From contig JAGHCW010000005.1 in the NCBI GenBank assembly GCA_021160245.1, forward strand, positions 1 through 18,312: DNA of 18,312 nt, written 5' to 3'. The notes beneath the pieces were generated by a model, which had not been told where the DNA came from, searched no databases, and worked only from the letters and a program-made list of their open reading frames with translations. The DNA comes from a bacterium. GTDB taxonomy: Bacteria; B130-G9. The position numbers were made by a program, and so were the translations under genes. Below are positions 9,095-15,717 of this stretch, in pieces. Every line of letters starts with the position of its first letter. Position 1 is the first letter of the stretch.

Positions 9095-10014
9095 CGTCGT
9101 AGAGGCCTCATGCGCCGCAAGATAGCCGCCGCTGTGGCCCATATTATTCTGGGAAGACCCAAAGATAGAGCTCCAATGAGAACTAGAAAATTAAAAGCAG
9201 CTGAGTGGCTTTTAGCAAAATGCTTCCTATAGAATAGCAGCATTGAGTTATAGAAGTGAAACAATGAAGCTATCGGTCTGGATTTTGTTGAGACGCCCTT
9301 GTAATGAACTGCTGATGCGGAGGGCACGAATGTCACGGGCATTTTGGCCTGGGCTGCGCGATAGCAGAAGTCTAGGTCTTCGCCGTATAGGAAGAATCTC
9401 TCATCGAAGCCGATGCTTTCGCCGGTTTGCTTAGAGAACATACAGAAGCTTCCAGAGACTGCTCCGACTTCTATAGGCGTTTTGTCGTCATTATATGTAA
9501 GGTTGTATTGTTGGACACATTTGAGGTTTGGGAAGAGCAGTGAGATACCGCATAGCCGCAAGAGAGCGGCTCCGGGTGTGGGTATTGAGCGCAGACAGGC
9601 TTTTTGGAGTGTGCCGTTTGGATTCAGTATTCTGCCTCCGACAATTCCCTCTCCCCGCTGCTTGTCAAGCATGGCGATTAAAGGCGATATGAAATCCCCG
9701 ATGCCTTCTGTATCGGGATTGAGCAGCAAGATATATTCGGTACGGCTTTGGCGGATCGCGATATTGACGGCCGCGCCGAAGCCAACGTTCTTGTGGTTTC
9801 TTATGAGGCGCACGCGGTCGCGCATTTCTTTTTCGAAGATGAGGCTTCCATCGGTTGAGGCGTTGTCAATCACGAGGACTTCGATGTCAACTTTGGCACT
9901 GAAGACCGACTTGAGACATTGCCGGATGTGGTCGCCTGAGTTATAGTTGACAATGATGACCGTGGTCTTTGCCGCGGGTGGCACATTCTGAGTACTATTG
10001 AGCGATATTGTCAT
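9091..10014 (-). CDS. GT2 glycosyltransferase, rhamnosyltransferase/WbbL-like
   Basis: A 307-residue GT-A fold family 2 glycosyltransferase that probably adds a sugar to a lipid-linked glycan on the inner face of the membrane. Visible motifs: VNYNSG (22-27), DNASTDGS (50-57) for nucleotide binding, NVGFGAAVN (76-84), NPD (99-101) at the metal site, and FFLYGEDLDFCYRA (207-220) with the catalytic acidic residues. A hydrophobic stretch near residues 275-296 may be a membrane anchor, followed by an Arg-rich tail. ATG 10014 is chosen because CGGAG lies just upstream on this strand; an in-frame TTG at 10080 would add 22 unlikely residues and cover the divergent promoter region. Its stop overlaps the start of the sugar-phosphate transferase, so the two are co-translated and probably act in sequence. 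Donor specificity is unknown; rhamnose is a guess from family resemblance. Confidence 0.9.
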   Translation of the reverse strand: MTISLNSTQNVPPAAKTTVIIVNYNSGDHIRQCLKSVFSAKVDIEVLVIDNASTDGSLIFEKEMRDRVRLIRNHKNVGFGAAVNIAIRQSRTEYILLLNPDTEGIGDFISPLIAMLDKQRGEGIVGGRILNPNGTLQKACLRSIPTPGAALLRLCGISLLFPNLKCVQQYNLTYNDDKTPIEVGAVSGSFCMFSKQTGESIGFDERFFLYGEDLDFCYRAAQAKMPVTFVPSASAVHYKGVSTKSRPIASLFHFYNSMLLFYRKHFAKSHSAAFNFLVLIGALSLGLPRIIWATAAAILRRMRPLRR

Positions 10015-10030
10015 TGTCTCTCCGATGGGA

Positions 10031-10060
10031 TTGACTGTGCATATTCGTTTACAGTATTTT
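10031..10060 (+). promoter_or_regulatory. Candidate sigma70-type promoter for the DUF116-hsp20 genes
   Basis: TTGACT (10031-10036) is followed after 18 bases by TATTTT (10055-10060), pointing into the DUF116 gene. The first box matches the sigma70 consensus at 5 of 6 bases and the second at 4 of 6. It lies in the short divergent intergenic region. Assigned by eye. Confidence 0.4.
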
Positions 10061-10080
10061 AGTTGTGTGTCTCGAATCAA
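10053..10080 (-). promoter_or_regulatory. Candidate promoter for the GT2/sugar-transferase pair, overlapping the opposite promoter
   Basis: On the minus strand TTGATT (10080-10075) is followed after 16 bases by AATACT (10058-10053), about 40 bases upstream of the GT2 start. Each box matches consensus at 4 of 6 positions. Its -10 shares bases with the plus-strand -10, so the two promoters would compete. Weak evidence. Confidence 0.3.
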
Positions 10081-10101
10081 GTCTTGGAGTTGAATTTCGA
10101 C

Positions 10102-10950
10102 GTGAGTGCTGATTCAAAAGTGCGACAAAAGAGCGGCGCCGGCCTTTATTTAGGCATGTTGTGGGCTGTTTTTCTTCTCATCGGCGGCGTGTCGTTCGGC
10201 GCAATTGCCCTATTTGAGCCATTTTTGTCGGATGCCGCTTCAGGTCTGCCCTTAACCGGTTATTTCATGGTCATATTTGTCATGGCGCTTCTTGCGGCCG
10301 GGATTCTGTCGAGTATGGCCGGCGATCAAACGCCCAGCCGCCTATCTCGGTTGCTCCAGAAGGCAGTGATGAGAATGATGATGCCTCTGGCCTTTTTTCT
10401 TGGACGAGTGTTGGGAATCTCGAAAGATGCGCTCTGGCTGTCGTTCGTGAAATCGAACAATCAGCAGGTTCTGAGCAGACGGTTTCGGCTGAAGCCTGAG
10501 CAATTGCTTGTTTTGTTGCCTCAATGCTTGCAAGGCAAGGACTGCGATCGACGATTAACGAACGATATCGGGAATTGCCAGCTGTGTGGCAAATGCGACA
10601 TCGCGGCGTTGGTCAAGCTATTCGCGGAGTATGGTCTTAGCGCCTCGGTGGTTCCTGGGGGGACTCTTGCCCGGAGTTTGGTGGAGACGCGGAGTCCGAA
10701 GGCGATAATTGCGATAGCGTGCGAGCGCGAGTTGTCATCTGGGATTGTTGACACATATCCAATACCAGTCATTTCCGTTGTGAACGAGAGGCCTAATGGG
10801 CCTTGCATTGAAACTAGAGTATCGATCAATGCTGTGGATAGGGCGATACGGCGCTCGCTTGGATTGGGTAGCCGACCGGATGTCCAGGGCTGCGGGATCG
10901 AGCACAAAGACGAGCGTAAGCAGACGCCCGGGTTACAATGGGGGAGTTGA
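10102..10950 (+). CDS. DUF116 family membrane-anchored cysteine-rich protein
   Basis: Protein of about 282 residues of the DUF116 family, function unknown. Counting from the GTG at 10102, hydrophobic segments lie at about residues 14-40 and 50-72 and a weaker one near 88-105; the rest looks cytoplasmic. The soluble part has the family pattern of conserved cysteines: LLPQCLQ (C142), C148, then NCQLCGKC (C159, C162, C165), IACEREL (C207) and NGPC (C235). The CxxCxxC cluster suggests bound metal or an Fe-S cluster, which is inference. Start choice is uncertain: GTG 10102 has GGAG at 10086-10089 and lies downstream of the candidate promoter, while the frame stays open to a TTG at 10063 that would sit almost on the expected transcription start. 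The small heat-shock gene begins 2 bases after this stop, implying translational coupling. Confidence 0.75.
   Translation: MSADSKVRQKSGAGLYLGMLWAVFLLIGGVSFGAIALFEPFLSDAASGLPLTGYFMVIFVMALLAAGILSSMAGDQTPSRLSRLLQKAVMRMMMPLAFFLGRVLGISKDALWLSFVKSNNQQVLSRRFRLKPEQLLVLLPQCLQGKDCDRRLTNDIGNCQLCGKCDIAALVKLFAEYGLSASVVPGGTLARSLVETRSPKAIIAIACERELSSGIVDTYPIPVISVVNERPNGPCIETRVSINAVDRAIRRSLGLGSRPDVQGCGIEHKDERKQTPGLQWGS
10940..10946 (+). promoter_or_regulatory. Ribosome binding site that decides the hsp20 start
   Basis: GGGGGAG lies 6 bases before the GTG at 10953 and inside the end of the DUF116 gene. It favours GTG 10953 over the in-frame ATG at 10938, which has no good upstream site. Confidence 0.6.
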
Positions 10951-10952
10951 CG

Positions 10953-11402
10953 GTGCCATTTGAGTTTGACATCACGGTTGAGATAGACCGGATTCAGGAG
11001 CAGTTAAGCAAGCTCATTGAGAAAGTAGCCTCTTCTGCATGGAACGTTCCGCCCGATCGTGAGAAACTGCATCCTCCGGTCGATGTTTGGGAGACGGAGA
11101 ATGCTCTCATGATGCAGATAGAGTTGCCGGACATAGATTCCTCGACTCTCAAGGTATATATCCATGGAGGGGTGCTTCACGTAGAGGGCGTGAAGGTGTC
11201 GAGCTACTCTGCAGAGAACAACACGCTCTTTCACGCTTTTGAAAGGCGTTTTGGCAAATTTGATGTGGACATTGGCATCCCATGTCCGGTTCAAATAAAG
11301 CGGATTGCCGCCTCGTTTCAGGATGGCATCGTCGAGATCATAATCCCCAAGATCGAGGAGCGGAGAAAAGAGCGGTGCTTGGTTGTGGTCAAGATAGGAT
11401 GA
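10953..11402 (+). CDS. Small heat-shock protein, Hsp20/alpha-crystallin family
   Basis: A 149-residue ATP-independent holdase chaperone that binds unfolding proteins in the cytoplasm. After an N-terminal arm with a likely helix (DITVEIDRIQEQLSKLIEK), the alpha-crystallin domain starts at PPVDVWETENALMMQIELPD, continues through LKVYIHGGVLHVEGVK and the FERRFGKFDVDIGIPCPVQ segment, and ends at the hallmark DGIVEIIIPK. The classic A-x-x-x-G-[VI]-L signature is conserved in form (ASFQDGIVEI). The usual C-terminal I-x-I/V anchor is represented at best by VVVKI. It starts GTG with a strong ribosome site, 2 bases after the DUF116 stop, so its translation probably depends on ribosomes finishing DUF116. 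No heat-shock promoter or CIRCE-type inverted repeat is visible upstream, so control likely comes from the DUF116 promoter. Confidence 0.92.
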   Translation: MPFEFDITVEIDRIQEQLSKLIEKVASSAWNVPPDREKLHPPVDVWETENALMMQIELPDIDSSTLKVYIHGGVLHVEGVKVSSYSAENNTLFHAFERRFGKFDVDIGIPCPVQIKRIAASFQDGIVEIIIPKIEERRKERCLVVVKIG

Positions 11403-11490
11403 GCTGCGTGCCTGCTCCCTTCAGAACCGCTTATGCAAATAACGTTGAGATTTGACGCAGTTTTTCATCTTTGAAGACACCCCTTGAGTA

Positions 11491-11496
11491 AGGAGG
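11491..11496 (+). promoter_or_regulatory. Strong Shine-Dalgarno site that fixes the purE start at TTG
   Basis: AGGAGG (within AAGGAGGG) lies 8 bases before TTG 11505, which opens MTKPLVAVVAGSKSD, the expected PurE N-terminus. An ATG at 11498 is out of frame and an in-frame TTG at 11484 lacks a site. Confidence 0.75.
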
Positions 11497-11504
11497 GATG
11501 CAGT

Positions 11505-12008
11505 TTGACAAAACCTCTCGTTGCGGTCGTTGCAGGCAGCAAATCAGACGGCGAGCTTATTGACGTGGCCGTTGAGGCGCTGTCTCAATTCGACATTCCC
11601 TTTCAGGCGCGCATTATCTCAGCACACAGAACTCCTAGCGTGGCCGAAGCCTTTGCTAGGGGTGCTCGCGCTAGTGGCTTGAAGGTCATCATAGCGATTG
11701 CTGGAAAAGCTGCTCATCTGGCGGGTGTTTTTGCCTCACTGACCACATTGCCTGTCATAGGCGTTCCGGCCGGCACTTCTGACTTGGGAGGTTTGGACTC
11801 GCTTCTGTCAACGGTTCAGATGCCGTCAGGCGTGCCCGTCGCGACCGTAGCGATAGGAAAGGCGGGCGCAAAGAACGCGGCGCTGCTCGCGATCTCGATA
11901 CTCTCCATCGCCGATGAGTCCTTGGCTGCGAGGCTTGAGGCCTACAAAGCGGAAATGGCAAGGAAGATCGAGCAAGACGACCGCGAATTGTCTGCCAGCA
12001 GTCCCTGA
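11505..12008 (+). CDS. purE: PurE, N5-carboxyaminoimidazole ribonucleotide mutase (or AIR carboxylase)
   Basis: Cytoplasmic purine-synthesis enzyme of 167 residues that forms CAIR, either from N5-CAIR (type I) or from AIR plus CO2 (type II). The PurE signatures are present: GSKSD (11-15), SAHRTP with the catalytic His (39-44), TTLPVIGVP (80-88), LDSLLSTVQMPSGVPVATV (97-115) and KNAALLA (123-129). The overall sequence is bacterial type I, but the glycine-rich substrate loop, usually GAGGAAHLPG in type I enzymes, reads IAGKAAHLAG (65-74). Its IAGK half resembles the IAGR of type II enzymes. No purK, needed to make the type I substrate, lies beside it in the window. The start is TTG with a near-perfect ribosome site. 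It is separated from hsp20 by 102 bases with no clear promoter or terminator and converges on rodA across 150 bases in which I see nothing definite. Confidence 0.93.
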   Translation: MTKPLVAVVAGSKSDGELIDVAVEALSQFDIPFQARIISAHRTPSVAEAFARGARASGLKVIIAIAGKAAHLAGVFASLTTLPVIGVPAGTSDLGGLDSLLSTVQMPSGVPVATVAIGKAGAKNAALLAISILSIADESLAARLEAYKAEMARKIEQDDRELSASSP

Positions 12009-12158
12009 GCGTCGGCGCAGCTTTCCTGCCGCGATTACGCTTCGTATCCTGTCCGGCGATAAGCGATGTAGTCCCTGCAAACACTGCCCTGAGCATTGGT
12101 TATGGTTCTGGGCTATGGCATATCTGAAGTTCCGACACCTCGAATCGAGCGGGTCTTA

Positions 12159-13253
12159 TCAGAACGCGAAGCGTCGCATTTGCACACTCTCTAGAAGTCC
12201 GAGCATCATAAAGAGGGTGATCATTGAGGAACCGCCATAGCTCATGAAGGGGAGTGGCAGGCCAGTTATCGGCAGGAGACCTATGACCATGCCGATATTC
12301 ACAAGGAACTGGACTCCGATTAGAGTGGCGCATCCTACAGCGAGTAGTGAGCCTGCCATGTCTCTTGCCTTGAAGGCGATTGAGAACGCGGCTGTAAGGA
12401 GGAGCAGAAAGAGCAGGATCAGAACGAGAGAACCCAAGAAGCCATGTTCCTCGGCATATACTGAGAATATGAAATCTGTATGCCTGGCCGGGAGGAACTG
12501 AAGCCTGACTTGGGTGCTTTTCCAGAAGCCCTTGCCCATCACGCCGCCGGAGCCGATTCCGATCTTTGACTGAATTGCTTGGTAGCCGGAGCCGAGCTCG
12601 TCGTAGCTGGGGTTTAGGAATGCCAGAATTCGCGTCTTTTGGTAGTCTTTTAACATGAACCAACCCGGGATGGCGGATATCAAGCCAGCGAGAAGTGTCA
12701 GGCACAACGGCTTTAAGCGTTCTTGTGCAACGAATGCTAGCGCAAGGAAAGGAATCAGAAATGTTACAGCGGTACCGAAGTCAGGCTGTTTGATGACCAG
12801 GAGTGCAGGAATCGCGATGATGATCAGACCTCCGAGTATTTGGAACCAGGGCCGTTGTTTGAGTTCTTCCGCCGAGAAGAGTTTTGCGAGAGCCAAGATC
12901 GAAGTCACTTTGGCGAGTTCCGACGGCTGAAACGTCAGGAATCCGAGGTTTAGCCAACGCCGAACGCCTGCGATTGGTTCCGCAATGAATAGGACCAGAA
13001 GTAGCAAGATTATCGCGAATAGATGGATAGAGTATGCTGCTTTGACGAGGCGCTTGTAGTCTAAGGTCATGATGAGGAGCATTGAGGCGAATGCGATAGC
13101 GACCGATCTTAGTTGTGTCCGGTATGCGGCGAGGTTCTGTGGAGATGCAACGGCCGTGGCAGCATAGACGGTCATAAGACCTATTAGGGACATTATAACT
13201 GCTGCGAGGATCAACCACCAATTGATGTTCTGGACGGTGCGTCTGTCAAGCAT
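12159..13253 (-). CDS. rodA: RodA, SEDS-family peptidoglycan glycosyltransferase
   Basis: Polytopic membrane enzyme of 364 residues that polymerises lipid II into glycan strands during side-wall growth, in complex with PBP2. Hydrophobic helices run through most of the length, about ten in all. SEDS hallmarks are RRWLNLG (98-104), FQPSELAKV (108-116), KQPDFGTA (155-162), GSGGVMGKGFWKSTQ (234-248), FLPARHTDFIFSVYAEEHG (253-271), which carries the aspartate (D260) matching the residue shown to be essential in RodA, and LPITGLPLPFMSYGGSSM (327-344). Length and the ARHTDF rather than FtsW-type pattern favour RodA over FtsW. It is the last gene of the wall operon, 4 bases after the mrdA stop, with a weak ribosome site, so it is probably translationally coupled to mrdA. 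I see no terminator after it. Confidence 0.96.
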   Translation of the reverse strand: MLDRRTVQNINWWLILAAVIMSLIGLMTVYAATAVASPQNLAAYRTQLRSVAIAFASMLLIMTLDYKRLVKAAYSIHLFAIILLLLVLFIAEPIAGVRRWLNLGFLTFQPSELAKVTSILALAKLFSAEELKQRPWFQILGGLIIIAIPALLVIKQPDFGTAVTFLIPFLALAFVAQERLKPLCLTLLAGLISAIPGWFMLKDYQKTRILAFLNPSYDELGSGYQAIQSKIGIGSGGVMGKGFWKSTQVRLQFLPARHTDFIFSVYAEEHGFLGSLVLILLFLLLLTAAFSIAFKARDMAGSLLAVGCATLIGVQFLVNIGMVIGLLPITGLPLPFMSYGGSSMITLFMMLGLLESVQMRRFAF

Positions 13254-13257
13254 GGCT

Positions 13258-15162
13258 TTATTCTGAACTCAATCTATTATGTTGGCTGGGCAGTTGGCCG
13301 GGATGATCATTTTTTGAATCGGGTCGATATTCGCCCTGGTTCATATCATTGTCTTCTGGCTTATCAACGTCGCTGAATGCTGCACGGACTATTTTTCCGG
13401 CAAGAGACGCGGCGGCTTTGCCACCTGGGCCGCCATGCTCTATAATTACTACAAAAGCGATGTCGGGGCTATCAGCGGGGGCATAGCCTACGAACCATGA
13501 ATGCGGTCGCAATCCATACTGTGTATCCTCTAGGGCGATATCCTCATCTCCGATCCGCCCGGCAACCTGTGCCGTTCCTGTCTTTCCGGCCAGCTTCGGG
13601 AAATCGACCCTGGCTCGCCTTGCCGTTCCGCCCTCTTCGTTGACGACTCCAAAGAGGGCGCTCCGAATTAGTTCAATGGACTGCTCGGAAACAGAAAGCG
13701 TCCGATTGGTCTTCGGGCCATATCTATTTAGCACGTCGCCGTCCGGCGATTCAATACGGTCAACGAGATATGGTCTGAGTACCTTTCCGCCATTCACAAG
13801 AGCGCTGATGGCGACAGCCATCTGAAGTGGAGTTACTAGAATGGTTCCCTGGCCTATTGAGGCGGATACGACATCGCCGGGCCAGAACTTTGCCCCTTCC
13901 GCATCGGATGGTATGTGCCCACTGGCCTCGCCGGGCATTGAGAAGCCGGCCGGGGAACCGAACCCGAATTCTCTTGCGATCCTTGAGATTGGGCCAATTC
14001 CACATGCGAGTCCGGCCTTGTAAAAGTAAATGTTGCAGGACCGCTTTAGCGCCTCCCTGAGGGCAATGTGCCCGTGACCCCAGCGTTGCCAGCATCGGAA
14101 CTTCGCATTGCCGAGCTTCATTATGCCTGTGCATTCAAATTCAGTCTCAGGCGATACGGCGCCGCTCTCAAGGGCGGCAAGGGCTACGAATATCTTGAAC
14201 GTGGAGCCCGGGGGGTACTGACCGGAGACGCATCTGTTGCTCATTGGGGCAAGAGGGTCGTTCCTAAGTTTATGCCATTCATCCGATGATACTTCATTTT
14301 CAAAAGCCTCCAGGCTGAAGCCGGGTCTTGAGACGAGGGCCAGTATTTCACCGGTTCTCGGGTTCATCACAACTGCTGCGCCCGCCATCGCGCCGAATAG
14401 CCGTTCAATTGCCTTTTGGAGCTGAAGATCGAGGGTCAGAATCACGTTGTTGCCGGGCCTTGTCTCCGCGGCGGTTCGGAGTGTTCTAATCACGCGGCCG
14501 ATGGCATTAGTCTCTACCAGATGCCTTCCGTCAGTGCCTCGTAGGGTTCTGTCCAGCACGGCCTCAAGGCCTGAGCGGCCAGCCCTGTCGCCGAGCTTGA
14601 TCGCTCCATTGGATTCTTCTATCTCGCTCTTTGTCGCCTCGCCCAGATAGCCGATAATGTGGCAGGCAAGCGATGGCAGAAGGAATCGTCGTTTGGGGCG
14701 GACAACAACTTCAAGGCCGGGCAGGTTGAGGCGGTGCTCCTCGAGTATCGAAAGGACATTCAGATGGATGTCGCTAAGCACTCTCATGGTGCGGGTCCCC
14801 TGCATCCGGTGGTCATTGCTCGTTATGTCGTGGCCGGTTAGTCCGGCAAGAGACATAAGCGAATTGAGGCTCTCGTATGCTGATTTGTTACCCGTGTCAA
14901 CTAGGACATCATAGGCGGGACGGTTGTTGACGAATTTGCGCCGGAGTCTGTCCAGGATTAGGCCTCTTGGCGCCTCATTTGAGACGATTCGAATGCTGTT
15001 TTGCTGCGATAGATTTATGTAATAGTCCGACTTCGCAACTTGGAGAAACCATAGTCGGCCAACGGTGATGACAGCGCCTAGCGCGAGGAGAGTGAAGATG
15101 ATGAACGTTCTTCTTCTCAGCCTTTCATGCAGGCGTTCATCTTCGCCGAGGGCGATCGGCAT
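13258..15162 (-). CDS. mrdA: Penicillin-binding protein 2, elongation-specific transpeptidase
   Basis: Class B penicillin-binding protein of 634 residues that crosslinks nascent peptidoglycan made by RodA. A short cytoplasmic Arg-rich N-terminus precedes one membrane helix (about residues 19-42). The periplasmic pedestal starts with RGLILDR (66-72), and the PBP dimerisation segment continues to ~235. The transpeptidase domain has all three active-site motifs: STFK (S320, K323), SCN (375-377) and KTGT (527-530). C344, C357, H363 and C376 fall where E. coli and Acinetobacter PBP2 bind zinc, here with Cys at two positions that are Asp in E. coli. The last 35 or so residues are a charged, low-complexity tail beyond the family core. 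Start ATG 15162 has AGGAGG on this strand (15176-15171), 8 bases away, overlapping the end of mreD. Position between mreD and rodA is the classic arrangement. Confidence 0.96.
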   Translation of the reverse strand: MPIALGEDERLHERLRRRTFIIFTLLALGAVITVGRLWFLQVAKSDYYINLSQQNSIRIVSNEAPRGLILDRLRRKFVNNRPAYDVLVDTGNKSAYESLNSLMSLAGLTGHDITSNDHRMQGTRTMRVLSDIHLNVLSILEEHRLNLPGLEVVVRPKRRFLLPSLACHIIGYLGEATKSEIEESNGAIKLGDRAGRSGLEAVLDRTLRGTDGRHLVETNAIGRVIRTLRTAAETRPGNNVILTLDLQLQKAIERLFGAMAGAAVVMNPRTGEILALVSRPGFSLEAFENEVSSDEWHKLRNDPLAPMSNRCVSGQYPPGSTFKIFVALAALESGAVSPETEFECTGIMKLGNAKFRCWQRWGHGHIALREALKRSCNIYFYKAGLACGIGPISRIAREFGFGSPAGFSMPGEASGHIPSDAEGAKFWPGDVVSASIGQGTILVTPLQMAVAISALVNGGKVLRPYLVDRIESPDGDVLNRYGPKTNRTLSVSEQSIELIRSALFGVVNEEGGTARRARVDFPKLAGKTGTAQVAGRIGDEDIALEDTQYGLRPHSWFVGYAPADSPDIAFVVIIEHGGPGGKAAASLAGKIVRAAFSDVDKPEDNDMNQGEYRPDSKNDHPGQLPSQHNRLSSE

Positions 15163-15165
15163 TCG

Positions 15166-15702
15166 CTAGTCCTCCTCGATTACTTCCTCGGGAACGCGCG
15201 AGGGTTTGAAGTGTTTTGCCTTTGAGAGTAAGCGGAAGAGTACCATGCCGATCACTGTCATAGACAGAACACCCAGGAATGCGCACATTGCAAAGCGTCC
15301 GCCTCCGATGACTTGAGTCGCGGTGAGTCTTTGCAGCAAATAAAGCAAGACGTAGTTAAGTGTTGAACCGGCGATTAGAATGAGTATATGGGCTATTGGG
15401 CTGTTGGGCAGGACGGCGTCGCCGGCAATGCCCGAAAGGGCGCCGATGAGCGTTTTCACGAGAGCATTCACGCCCAGACTACATCCGGAGAGCGCGTCTT
15501 CCATCAGGCCTACTGCAAAACCGAGTCCCATACCGGGCTTCGGACCTTTGGAGAGGCCTACCCAGATGACAATCAATAGGCCCAGGTCGAGAATTATCAT
15601 CTGGAAAGGCGCGAAGTGTATGATTGTGGTCTGGATGGTCATAGCGCCGAGAACAACGCATAAGAAGGCCAGAGCTCGATATAGGTCCCCGGATGTTCTC
15701 AT
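15166..15702 (-). CDS. mreD: MreD, rod-shape-determining membrane protein
   Basis: A 178-residue membrane protein with about five or six hydrophobic helices: ~9-30, 34-50, 55-70, 78-95, 103-125 and 138-160. The MreD-like features are a short cytoplasmic N-terminus, an acidic/aromatic helix pair followed by a glycine-rich loop (KPGMGLGFAVGLMEDALSG, ~54-72) and the small, divergent size usual for the family. MreD works with MreC, PBP2, RodA and MreB in the elongation complex. The family is poorly conserved, so the call rests on this pattern together with its place 3 bases upstream of mrdA. Unusually, mreC and mreB are not upstream; a GT4 glycosyltransferase ends 15 bases before this start. The ribosome site is weak, so coupling to the gene upstream is likely. 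Confidence 0.85.
   Translation of the reverse strand: MRTSGDLYRALAFLCVVLGAMTIQTTIIHFAPFQMIILDLGLLIVIWVGLSKGPKPGMGLGFAVGLMEDALSGCSLGVNALVKTLIGALSGIAGDAVLPNSPIAHILILIAGSTLNYVLLYLLQRLTATQVIGGGRFAMCAFLGVLSMTVIGMVLFRLLSKAKHFKPSRVPEEVIEED
15171..15176 (-). promoter_or_regulatory. Shine-Dalgarno site for mrdA
   Basis: AGGAGG on the minus strand, 8 bases from the mrdA ATG, embedded in the last codons of mreD. It confirms the start and shows mrdA is read from the same message. Confidence 0.65.
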
Positions 15703-15717
15703 CTTTGTGGATTGTCC

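Noticed and set aside
9413-9946. A 177-codon plus-strand open frame opposite the GT2 gene
   Set aside because: It is antisense to a gene with intact GT2 motifs and has no ribosome site or recognisable domain.
11452-11480. Possible promoter upstream of purE (TTGACG at 11452)
   Set aside because: No acceptable -10 box lies at the right distance (about AGACAC at 17 bases), so it is not listed.
12009-12158. Possible bidirectional terminator between convergent purE and rodA
   Set aside because: I found only a 4-base stem (GCAG/CTGC at about 12018) with no T-run on either strand.
12100-12705. A 201-codon minus-strand open frame overlapping rodA
   Set aside because: It is an out-of-frame reading of rodA, which has full SEDS motifs; the protein is Arg/Pro/His-rich with no family features.
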